Shown piece by piece: positions 1 through 5,053 of a stretch of DNA of 5,927 nt. The position numbers and the translations under genes are program-made. Source of the stretch: JBFEYJ01 sp041546305 (GTDB taxonomy: Bacteria > Pseudomonadota > Gammaproteobacteria > Thiohalomonadales > Thiohalomonadaceae); assembly GCA_041546305.1 (NCBI GenBank), contig JBFEWO010000163.1:1-5927 (forward strand), read 5' to 3'. The first letter of the stretch is position 1, and each line of letters opens with the position of its first letter. The notes under the pieces are model-generated. The model ran no database searches, had not been told where the DNA came from, and was given only the letters and a program-made list of their open reading frames with translations.

Positions 1-519
1 CTGTGCCAGATATCCTTGGCGAACCCGCTCAAAAAAGTCGATCTGTTCCCGCTCGAAGCGATCCGGTGCGCTGCGTTCACCTGCCCGAGCCAGTCCCTGC
101 GCCACCGGAAGGTCAAGAAACAGCGTCAGGTCGGGGCGTAGCTCGCCCTGGACCCAGCTTTCGAGCTGGGCGATCCGCTCTGTGGCAATGCCGCGGCCGG
201 ATCCCTGATAGGCATAGGTGGCATCGGTAAAACGATCGCAGAGCACCCAATTACCGGCCGCAAGAGCTGGCAGAATCCGTTCATGGAGATGTTGGGCACG
301 TGCGGCAAACATCAGCAGTAGCTCGGTGTCGCTGGCCATCTCATTGTTGCGATGATCGAGCAGCAGCTCGCGAATGGCCTCACCCAAAGGGGTGCCACCC
401 GGCTCCCGGGTCAGAACCACATTGACACCTGCACGCTGAAGATATTGGTGGATGAAGGCTAGATTGGTGCTTTTACCACTTCCTTCGCTGCCTTCCAGGG
501 TGATAAACCGTCCGCGCAT
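1..519 (-). CDS. tmk: Thymidylate kinase (dTMP kinase), C-terminus cut by window edge
   Basis: Cytoplasmic enzyme that phosphorylates dTMP to dTDP with ATP, an essential step in dTTP synthesis. Seen: the frame is open from ATG at 519 to the window edge, giving 173 residues beginning MRGRFITLEGSEGSGKST. The P-loop GSEGSGKS lies at about residues 10-17. The REPGGTPLGE motif is at about 38-47, and the thymidylate-kinase signature DRFTDATYAYQGSGRG at about 95-110. A LID-like arginine-rich stretch (AGERSAPDRFER) lies near residue 150. Family members are about 200-215 residues, so roughly 35-40 are missing off the left edge. The start is fixed by the conserved N-terminus; the ribosome site is weak (CGGAA just upstream). 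The gene upstream on the same strand is an unknown protein (607-1194), 87 bp away. In many gammaproteobacteria mltG precedes tmk, so this order is atypical. Confidence 0.96.
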   Translation of the reverse strand, partial: MRGRFITLEGSEGSGKSTNLAFIHQYLQRAGVNVVLTREPGGTPLGEAIRELLLDHRNNEMASDTELLLMFAARAQHLHERILPALAAGNWVLCDRFTDATYAYQGSGRGIATERIAQLESWVQGELRPDLTLFLDLPVAQGLARAGERSAPDRFEREQIDFFERVRQGYLAQ

Positions 520-606
520 CGGTTTCCGTACTCTTCTAGGTCGTTGTAAATTAGACCCTGATCCTACCCGCCAGGCGGCAGACGGGCAAAAGAAAAATCA
601 TCCGGT

Positions 607-1194
607 TTAGGCTGTTTCGGACTCTTCTTCGCCTGCTTGTGCCTGTGGCAGAAGTTTTGCCATCCCCTCCTTGAGCTGTTTGACGAACGCTGGGGCTTCG
701 ACTTCCATGACGTGTTCAATCACCCATTTATTGTCACTGCCACCCATCACCTGATCAGCCAAGGTGCCCAGGTAACGCAACATCTGATAACTGGGATCTC
801 CGTTGACGACCGAGAACTCCGAGTAGCCATCAAGATGGTGATTCAGCTTCTCGATAAAGGCGCTTTGATACGCATCGCTCGGACCAAGCTCTTCGATCTG
901 ATTTTCGACCATGGTTCCAATCAGGTGGCTCGCCAATGCCTGGGTGAAGCGCTGGCGCTGTTCACTATCCAGCTCATCATAGGCAATGCGGTCGGAAAGC
1001 TGGATTAAGAAAATTACAAACTCGCCAATTAATTCAAGAAGTTGAGCGTTGCTCTTAAAGTTAAATCCCTCATTGTACATCTTATTAGCAGTGCCCGAGG
1101 CCATTTTCCAGACGTTCATGCCCATGGCACCAGCGATCGTCTCAATGGACTTCGGCTTGGATTTGTTATGCCAACGGGTTCTGATACGTGCCAT
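607..1194 (-). CDS. Hypothetical protein, 195 residues, predicted all-helical
   Basis: I do not recognise a characterised family. The product is 195 residues, soluble-looking, without signal peptide or clear membrane helix; the most hydrophobic stretch, about residues 52-66 (LLELIGEFVIFLIQL), looks like an amphipathic or core helix. The N-terminus is basic (MARIRTRWHNKSKPKS) and the C-terminus acidic (about 189-195, EEESETA). No cysteine, P-loop, helix-turn-helix or metal motif is evident. The ATG at 1194 is preceded by a good ribosome site (AGAGGA, six bases upstream), which supports the start and shows that this is a real gene rather than a shadow. It is divergent from the 1338-2402 gene and is followed after 87 bp by tmk on the same strand, with no terminator visible between, so co-transcription with tmk is possible. 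Confidence 0.85.
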   Translation of the reverse strand: MARIRTRWHNKSKPKSIETIAGAMGMNVWKMASGTANKMYNEGFNFKSNAQLLELIGEFVIFLIQLSDRIAYDELDSEQRQRFTQALASHLIGTMVENQIEELGPSDAYQSAFIEKLNHHLDGYSEFSVVNGDPSYQMLRYLGTLADQVMGGSDNKWVIEHVMEVEAPAFVKQLKEGMAKLLPQAQAGEEESETA

Positions 1195-1337
1195 GTTGAT
1201 TCCTCTATGTCGTTGCCGTCCTGCGCGACGGCCTCACCTGCTTGGCAGGGGTCAGTTCGTCATGCTAGCCTAGCCAAAGTCCGAGTGAATTTGTCAGCTA
1301 TACAATAGTGATTCAGGCAATACCATGGGGTCCGGTT
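1195..1337. promoter_or_regulatory. Divergent intergenic control region with two small hairpins
   Basis: This 143-bp gap separates two divergent genes, so it must hold the start of transcription for both unless either is read from elsewhere. Two neighbouring inverted repeats are visible: GCCGTC (1215-1220) with GACGGC (1227-1232), loop CTGCGC; and CCTGC (1237-1241) with GCAGG (1245-1249), loop TTG. On the plus strand TATACAAT at 1299-1306 contains a good -10 hexamer (TACAAT), but no convincing -35 lies 16-18 bases upstream. If used, transcription would begin at about 1312, giving a leader of about 25 bases before ATG 1338. No minus-strand promoter stands out. Confidence 0.4.
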
Positions 1338-2402
1338 ATGGCAAATGCAAGCAACATCGAAACGGCTCAGCTGGTGGAAACGGTACAGCACAACTGCCAC
1401 ATCTCCGATGCCCTGCACGCCCGTAATTACTCTCTTTGCATCTACCTGCTAAAAATGCGTGAATTCTACCGTTGGGAGCAAGGATTTGCATTCGGAGAAC
1501 GCCTGCCAAAAGGCCCCTTGGGGGAATGGCTGACCGCTCGTGAGCATCTATGGGCTGAGCTGGAAGATAAAGAGTACAGCCCGTTGGAACTGGCGGAGCA
1601 AAACTATCAGCCCTTCGACAGCCCGGCGATAAACGAGAAGTTGTCATCGCTTGGGCTGGTCTATAGCGGCGGGTACTGTGGCGCCAAGCCCCATTTCTTT
1701 ATTGCCGAGTTGGAACGGAGCATCTCCCAGGAAGGAACCCGGATCTATGTCTCTGGCAAGGAGCTTGCGCGTGAAATCACGGCCCCACCAGCCCTGAGCC
1801 TGGGTAATACGATCTTCCTGCGCCGTGAGTCACTGCGACGTATGATCTGGGAAAAACTCGAAGAGTGGGGCTGGCAGGACAAGGAGCGGCCCATCGCGCG
1901 AGCCACCAGCCTCTACTCCTTCAGGGATGACCTGGAGATCGCCCTCGAAGCCATGACTAGCGATGAGATAGACACCTTGCTAGAACACGAACTTGGCGAG
2001 ATCCAGATCGGCCGGGAACTTGGCCCCGACTGGGAGGAGATGCTCGCCGCCCTGCCCCGCTCCCGCGCCGAATTCCAGCTCCGCGCCATCCGCGATCACC
2101 TGGTCGACTGCCGTCGCACCCTCCCCTGGCTACTGGAGCAGGGTCGCGATGCTGCCCTACACTTTTACTTGGCCAACTTCACTACTATGCGCAAGGAGAT
2201 CTTCCCCGCCTTAAGCATTGCCTATGAAAAATGGCTCGAAGGTGATGGAGGCAAGGCACTCTGGGAGACAGTCAAGCGCGGCGCTGACCACTGGCAGGCA
2301 CAGGCGGAAACAGCACTTTCCATCTATAGGCAGCATGAAGGCGAGGACAGCAAAGCATCGATGAAGGCGCTGACCGTGCTCGATAACGGTATTCGCTTAT
2401 GA
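1338..2402 (+). CDS. Conserved hypothetical protein, 354 residues (possibly the Sfum_1244 family)
   Basis: The function is unknown. From memory the N-terminal motif (VQHNCHISDALHARNYSLC, then KMREFYRWE at about 39-47) resembles a family named after Syntrophobacter fumaroxidans Sfum_1244, found in sulfur-metabolising and other proteobacteria; I could not verify this. Seen: 354 residues, no signal peptide or membrane segment, an aromatic- and glutamate-rich N-terminal half, and a helical C-terminal half. A glycine/cysteine patch (YSGGYCGAKPHFFIAELE, about 109-126) is followed by a HELGE motif at about 217-221 that is worth noting but is not enough to claim metal binding. I chose ATG 1338 over in-frame GTG 1308. 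ATG has a GGGG element about seven bases upstream, and GTG has no ribosome site and abuts a possible -10 box. The gene is divergent from 607-1194 and converges on the DsrC-like gene, with a shared terminator between. Confidence 0.85.
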   Translation: MANASNIETAQLVETVQHNCHISDALHARNYSLCIYLLKMREFYRWEQGFAFGERLPKGPLGEWLTAREHLWAELEDKEYSPLELAEQNYQPFDSPAINEKLSSLGLVYSGGYCGAKPHFFIAELERSISQEGTRIYVSGKELAREITAPPALSLGNTIFLRRESLRRMIWEKLEEWGWQDKERPIARATSLYSFRDDLEIALEAMTSDEIDTLLEHELGEIQIGRELGPDWEEMLAALPRSRAEFQLRAIRDHLVDCRRTLPWLLEQGRDAALHFYLANFTTMRKEIFPALSIAYEKWLEGDGGKALWETVKRGADHWQAQAETALSIYRQHEGEDSKASMKALTVLDNGIRL

Positions 2403-2473
2403 CTTTTCATCTGTGTCGCTATGGCGACGATCCGCATCTAAATAAACCGACGTGTCAGCAACACCAATAAAAA

Positions 2474-2494
2474 AGGCCCGCATCTAGCGGGCCT
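2474..2494. terminator. Bidirectional rho-independent terminator between convergent genes
   Basis: A perfect 8-bp GC-rich stem, AGGCCCGC (2474-2481) with GCGGGCCT (2487-2494), closes a 5-base loop. Read on the minus strand the stem is followed by a run of six T then ATT, a strong terminator for the four-gene operon ending at 2524. Read on the plus strand it is followed by CTCTTTC, a weaker tail that may still end the transcript of the 1338-2402 gene. Its place between two convergent stop codons fits both uses. Confidence 0.9.
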
Positions 2495-2523
2495 CTTTCA
2501 AATCGTCAAGGTTTGGCTACCGA

Positions 2524-2862
2524 TTAGTAACCACCCTTACGACGGCTCTCCGGCAGACCACCGATCTTGGCGGCTTGCTTGGAGGGCTGCATCGGGAACA
2601 GGGTGTACAGGTCTTTGGCCTGCAGTTTCTCGCCCCACTTGTCGGACATTGCCTTGACGATATTGCGGTCGTTGGGCTGGTTGCCGTTGTTGTTGATGTA
2701 CTCGTCACGCAGGAAGTTGATCAGGTCCCATGACTTCTCGGTCAGGGTAACACCTTCAGCTGCGGCGATAGCGGCTGCGACATCCTCGTTCCAGTCTTCG
2801 ACATTCAGCAGATAACCATTGTCATTGGCTTCAATGGTCTTGCCGTTTACTTCGTAAGCCAT
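2524..2862 (-). CDS. DsrC/TusE-family protein lacking all cysteines (RspA type)
   Basis: DsrC-fold protein of 112 residues, the normal length. Family hallmarks are clear: an N-terminal beta-hairpin (YEVNGKTIEANDNGYLLNVEDWNEDVA, split here by the usual Gly-Tyr-Leu turn at 16-18), the helix TEKSWDLINFLRDEY (41-55), the NQPNDRNIVKAM stretch (61-72), and the C-terminal arm LFPMQPSKQAAKIGGLPE (88-105). In DsrC two C-terminal arm cysteines carry sulfur, and TusE keeps only the penultimate one. Here the inner position is Ala98, the tail reads ESRRKGGY, and the protein has no cysteine anywhere, so it cannot form a persulfide or trisulfide. Such members have been classed as RspA, proposed regulatory relatives. 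It is the last gene of the operon, 59 bp after the Cas6-like gene, with a strong ribosome site (AGGAG, six bases from ATG). A DNA- or partner-binding role is inference. Confidence 0.92.
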   Translation of the reverse strand: MAYEVNGKTIEANDNGYLLNVEDWNEDVAAAIAAAEGVTLTEKSWDLINFLRDEYINNNGNQPNDRNIVKAMSDKWGEKLQAKDLYTLFPMQPSKQAAKIGGLPESRRKGGY

Positions 2863-2867
2863 CGTTT

Positions 2868-2873
2868 TCTCCT
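2868..2873 (-). promoter_or_regulatory. Strong ribosome binding site of the DsrC-like gene
   Basis: AGGAGA on the minus strand ends five bases before ATG 2862. It is the best Shine-Dalgarno match in the operon, suggesting that this last gene is translated more strongly than those before it. Confidence 0.8.
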
Positions 2874-2876
2874 ATC

Positions 2877-2895
2877 TCACTAACTCTATTAGTAA
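2877..2895 (-). other. Intercistronic AT-rich hairpin between the cas6-like and DsrC-like genes
   Basis: On the minus-strand transcript TTACTAA and TTAGTGA can pair (seven pairs, one of them G-U) around a 5-base loop TAGAG. It sits directly 5' of the ribosome site of the DsrC-like gene. The stem is AT-rich and weak, and no T-run follows, so it is not a terminator. It could be an RNA-processing or mRNA-stability element separating expression of the two genes, or chance in an AT-rich gap. Confidence 0.35.
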
Positions 2896-2921
2896 TTAAC
2901 GAAAAATTAAATCACGCTATT

Positions 2922-3593
2922 TTAAACAGTCTTGTGTGCAATGAACAAGCCACAACCAAGTTTCTTGTTCTCATGAGGACCAACACCGATCTCCTGCAAA
3001 CGAACGGCATCATCGATGGGCAGGTCCGCTACCATCAGGCTTCGGGTCACCATCGGACCATCGGGGGTATTGATGGTAGCCTCCTTGCCGCAGAGTACCT
3101 TCTTGAAGCGCAGGCCCGACTGTTTGAGCTCGGCCGCCAACTCAGCAATGAACTCATCCTCACCCTGCTCCGTAGAGGAAACTGCTACATATCGGGCATA
3201 GAGGGTGGTACTGGTACTGAGCAATCGGATATTGCTTTTACCTACAGCCATTTCGTTACCGGCGACATTGAGGTTCTGGCCGCTGAGGGCCTGACTGTCC
3301 TGCACGCGATGCTGGGGCAGTCTCAGAGTCAGCTTGGTGCGGCGGGAAAGGTAGAGCACCTCATCCTCACCCTGGGGGCGTTCCCAGCCATTGCCTGATT
3401 CAGCAACATGTATCAGGTGCAAGCCGGCCTGCTCCTCCCCGCTAAACCAGGGTAGTGCTGTCTTTACCGCCTCGGAAAGGGCGTACGCATGGTCTACCGG
3501 CAGGGCCTTGCAGGTAATGCTGAATGAGACGTCGACGACATCCTCGGGGACGACGAAGTATTCGACATCGTTATTCTCTTCTTGCCAGAACAT
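2922..3593 (-). CDS. cas6: Cas6/Cmx6-like CRISPR RNA endoribonuclease-fold protein, stand-alone
   Basis: Product of 223 residues resembling Cas6 of the MYXAN type (Cmx6), the RNase that cuts CRISPR transcripts within the repeat. Seen: first ferredoxin-like half with VVDVSFSITCKALPVDHAYALSEAV split around residues 19-43; motif HLIHVAESGNGWERP at about 59-73; LYLSRRTKLTLRLP at about 80-93; a second half with LYARYVAV (131-138) and FKKVLCGKE (163-171). The C-terminal glycine-rich loop characteristic of Cas6 lies at about 203-217 (GVGPHENKKLGCGLF), followed by IAHK. His35 in the VDH motif is a candidate catalytic residue, by analogy with the N-terminal histidine of other Cas6 proteins. The start lies two bases after the stop of the upstream gene, with GGAG five bases before ATG, so translation is probably coupled. 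No CRISPR array or other cas gene is in the window. Activity on another RNA, or loss of cleavage with retained RNA binding, are alternatives. Confidence 0.8.
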   Translation of the reverse strand: MFWQEENNDVEYFVVPEDVVDVSFSITCKALPVDHAYALSEAVKTALPWFSGEEQAGLHLIHVAESGNGWERPQGEDEVLYLSRRTKLTLRLPQHRVQDSQALSGQNLNVAGNEMAVGKSNIRLLSTSTTLYARYVAVSSTEQGEDEFIAELAAELKQSGLRFKKVLCGKEATINTPDGPMVTRSLMVADLPIDDAVRLQEIGVGPHENKKLGCGLFIAHKTV

Positions 3594-3595
3594 GG

Positions 3596-4303
3596 TTACT
3601 CCGCAGGAATCTTGCCACGCAGGACGTCACGGTCATACCACCAATCGCCTGCAGGTACTAGTACGTCGAGAATAGCCGCCAGGCGAGGCAGGAACTTGTC
3701 CGGTTCCTTGAGCTCAAGACGATCCATCCAGATATCGAACAGCTCCTGGTTGTCACAAGCACCATTGGTATGACGGCGGGCCACCTGCCCAAGCAGCTGA
3801 CCAGTGAAGAACAGCAGGTCATCTCGCTGCTTGCCATCGGCACGCAGGTCGACCAGGTAACAGGCGGTGGCGGCGGCCACGGCGGCACCGTCGGAATGGT
3901 CCGGAGTCTCCTCGACCAGATGTTGCAGCATGGCGACGCTGAGCTCAGGGTCGATGGGATAGGTCACGCCTAGCCAGATGCCATGTACCAGGGCCTTTAC
4001 CGCATCGTCCTGCTCTGCCTGATAGATGATATCGCAGGCTTCAACCGCCTGAAGCCACTTCTCATTGGAGATGGCGATTTCGAAGGCCTCTTTGCCGGCT
4101 TTCCATGCATCCTTGTTGCGATCCACCAGGTCCAGGAGGATGTAACCGCTATCAAGCAGCGGTTTCAATCGATCGAGGCCGGTAGCAGTCTGCAGCTCTT
4201 GCTCCAGCTCCGACAACCGGTTGATCAGCAGCTCGCTGGACTTGATGGCATCATTGGAGCACTCGGCTTCGCTATGGTGATCGTCTAGGTTGAGATATTT
4301 CAC
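3596..4303 (-). CDS. Hypothetical helical-repeat-like protein, 235 residues, coupled to the Cas6-like gene
   Basis: I do not recognise a characterised family. The product is 235 residues, acidic, soluble-looking, and predicted almost wholly helical. Residues about 20-60 could form a short coiled coil. About 66-155 contains paired amphipathic helices (KAGKEAFEIAIS, then WLQAVEACDIIYQAE) reminiscent of TPR-like scaffolds. The C-terminal WWYDRDVLRGKIP (221-233) is aromatic and charged and may be a docking or signature motif. The start is GTG at 4303: an in-frame TAG lies 39-42 bases upstream with no ATG, GTG or TTG between, and no internal methionine lies near the N-terminus. The ribosome site is poor, so expression may depend on coupling or be low. 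It lies 51 bp after the small gene 4355-4531 and two bases before the Cas6-like gene. A role as partner of that protein is inferred from this tight spacing only. Confidence 0.85.
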   Translation of the reverse strand: MKYLNLDDHHSEAECSNDAIKSSELLINRLSELEQELQTATGLDRLKPLLDSGYILLDLVDRNKDAWKAGKEAFEIAISNEKWLQAVEACDIIYQAEQDDAVKALVHGIWLGVTYPIDPELSVAMLQHLVEETPDHSDGAAVAAATACYLVDLRADGKQRDDLLFFTGQLLGQVARRHTNGACDNQELFDIWMDRLELKEPDKFLPRLAAILDVLVPAGDWWYDRDVLRGKIPAE

Positions 4304-4354
4304 AGAGGATACCGTCTTTAATATATGGTTTCGTTCAGAATGCTAGACTTTTTG

Positions 4355-4531
4355 TCAGGTAAAACTTGCTTCAAGCCGATCTTCCCAATTTTCTGGGGTG
4401 TCGGGATAAGGCGGCTTAACGTCGATGCGGAAAAACATCTCGGTTTTGGAGCGCTCTTTTACTACCTCTAACAGCTGTTCGAAGTTCTCCAGCTGGGGGT
4501 TCTGGATCAGAATTTCACTCAAATACAGCAT
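4355..4531 (-). CDS. Small unknown protein, 58 residues, first gene of the operon
   Basis: A 58-residue open frame from ATG 4531 to TGA at 4355. It starts MLYLSEILIQNPQLENFEQL and ends NWEDRLEASFT. It is not a shadow: no other frame in this stretch is coding, it has a good ribosome site (AGAGGT, six bases before ATG), and its composition looks protein-like. It has a predicted amphipathic helix over about residues 3-28 and a proline-rich turn KPPYPDTPENWED at about 39-51. It is acidic, with no cysteine, membrane segment or DNA-binding motif. It lies 51 bp upstream of the 235-residue gene on the same strand and is the first gene of the run after the long intergenic region. No family is recognised. 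A toxin-antitoxin or regulator assignment would be unsupported. Confidence 0.7.
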   Translation of the reverse strand: MLYLSEILIQNPQLENFEQLLEVVKERSKTEMFFRIDVKPPYPDTPENWEDRLEASFT

Positions 4532-4560
4532 GGGGAGACCTCTAGATTTGTAGTTGTCAC

Positions 4561-4591
4561 CTTATATGTGTCCGAACCTTTCCTATCTCAA
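4561..4591 (-). promoter_or_regulatory. Possible sigma-70-like promoter for the minus-strand operon
   Basis: On the minus strand TTGAGA (4591-4586) is a fair -35. It is followed by an AT-rich block: CATATA (4568-4563) at 17-base spacing, or TATAAG (4566-4561) at 19. Transcription would begin around 4555, giving a leader of about 25 bases with the ribosome site of the 58-residue gene. Neither pairing is ideal, so this is a candidate only. Confidence 0.35.
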
Positions 4592-4638
4592 GGATTCCCG
4601 TGGTACAGAATGCGTGGGATGATAGCATATTAGTAGTG

Positions 4639-4677
4639 GTGCACTTTGTGCAGCGCCTTAATAGGTGCACTATTAAG
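4639..4677. promoter_or_regulatory. Operator-like cluster: perfect 8-bp inverted repeat plus repeated GTGCA
   Basis: CTTAATAG (4657-4664) and CTATTAAG (4670-4677) form a perfect inverted repeat around GTGCA. Just before it TGCAC (4640-4644) and GTGCA (4648-4652) form a second inverted repeat around TTT. The motif GGTGCACT occurs twice (4639-4646 and 4664-4671). The spacing and symmetry look like a binding site for a dimeric regulator, lying 48-86 bases upstream of the possible minus-strand -35. No T-run follows, so a terminator is unlikely. Confidence 0.5.
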
Positions 4678-4808
4678 AACCGATAACACTGCCTCTGCCT
4701 AAAAGCTATGCATATCACTCTATCTCCTCTGTGAGTATGGTTAAGTTAATATGTCACATCAAATCATGAAGATATCTGATTGTATTTAATGGACTTAAGT
4801 AGTTTTTA

Positions 4809-4862
4809 TGTGGATATAAGGTCTATTGCTGTTCGTTTTTGTATATCCCCTTGTGGATATGC
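4809..4862. promoter_or_regulatory. Repeated TGTGGATAT half-sites, two forming an inverted repeat
   Basis: TGTGGATAT appears at 4809-4817 and again at 4852-4860. The second copy pairs with GTATATCC at 4841-4848, giving an 8-bp arm pair (one G-T mismatch or wobble) with GGATATGC at 4855-4862 around CCTTGT. Three copies of the core GGATAT within 54 bp suggest a protein-binding array, or a hairpin if transcribed. Confidence 0.35.
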
Positions 4863-4896
4863 CGCTACCCCTTCCCCCTCCCATCAGACAGGTTTT

Positions 4897-4910
4897 ATTG
4901 CCCCATAAGT
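4897..4910 (+). repeat. Direct repeat copy 1 upstream of dsrA (ATTGCCCCATAAGT)
   Basis: This 14-base sequence recurs at 5031-5043 with one C deleted. The core GCCCCATA is also present at 4926-4933. The repeat brackets the last 150 bases before dsrA. Purpose unknown; regulator half-sites are one reading. Confidence 0.5.
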
Positions 4911-4925
4911 AACTCCTAAAATTTC

Positions 4926-4954
4926 GCCCCATATTGGGAGACCCTTATTGGGGC
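4926..4954 (+). other. Hairpin upstream of dsrA
   Basis: GCCCCA (4926-4931) pairs with TGGGGC (4949-4954), and inside it GGG (4936-4938) pairs with CCC (4942-4944). The two stems are separated by mismatched TATT/TTAT. After the outer stem comes TCTTCAATC, not a proper T-run, so it is at best a weak terminator or attenuator. It could be a leader RNA element or an operator. Confidence 0.4.
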
Positions 4955-5020
4955 TCTTCAATCCATGCAGGATTTGTATGCAGTACCTGTAGCCTTTGGT
5001 AAGTCGCACCTGAATTGGTC

Positions 5021-5030
5021 GGGTCGACCC
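5021..5030. promoter_or_regulatory. Perfect 10-bp palindrome GGGTCGACCC before dsrA
   Basis: The palindrome is exactly symmetrical and ends 33 bases before the dsrA start. It is immediately followed by the second copy of the direct repeat. It may be a regulator site or RNA stem; by length alone chance is not excluded. Confidence 0.3.
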
Positions 5031-5043
5031 ATTGCCCATAAGT
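5031..5043 (+). repeat. Direct repeat copy 2 upstream of dsrA (ATTGCCCATAAGT)
   Basis: Matches 4897-4910 except for one missing C. It ends five bases before the dsrA ribosome site, so a protein bound here could block ribosome access only if it acts on RNA, or block elongation if it acts on DNA. Confidence 0.5.
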
Positions 5044-5048
5044 CTGAC

Positions 5049-5053
5049 GGGAG
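5049..5053 (+). promoter_or_regulatory. Ribosome binding site of dsrA
   Basis: GGGAG lies ten bases before ATG 5064. In-frame TAG and TAA codons stand directly before that ATG (5058-5063), so the dsrA start cannot lie further upstream. Confidence 0.8.

Noticed and set aside
637..1008. Plus-strand open frame opposite the 195-residue gene
   Set aside because: It has no ribosome site and no recognisable motif. The minus-strand frame is longer and has a good ribosome site.
1308..1337. GTG 1308 as start of the 354-residue protein
   Set aside because: No ribosome site precedes it and it abuts a possible -10 box. ATG 1338 is better placed and gives a conserved-looking N-terminus.
2415..2428. Small hairpin GTCGC/GCGAC just after the 354-residue gene
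   Set aside because: The stem is only 5 bp with no following T-run. The nearby 2474-2494 hairpin is the convincing terminator.
2934..3398. Plus-strand open frame of 154 codons opposite the Cas6-like gene
   Set aside because: It is a shadow of the minus-strand gene, which has clear family motifs.
3983..4288. Plus-strand open frame of 101 codons opposite the 235-residue gene
   Set aside because: It has no upstream ribosome site or known motif. The minus-strand frame is longer and fits the operon.
4566..4622. 18-codon plus-strand frame starting at ATG 4566
   Set aside because: Too short, with no ribosome site and no other support.
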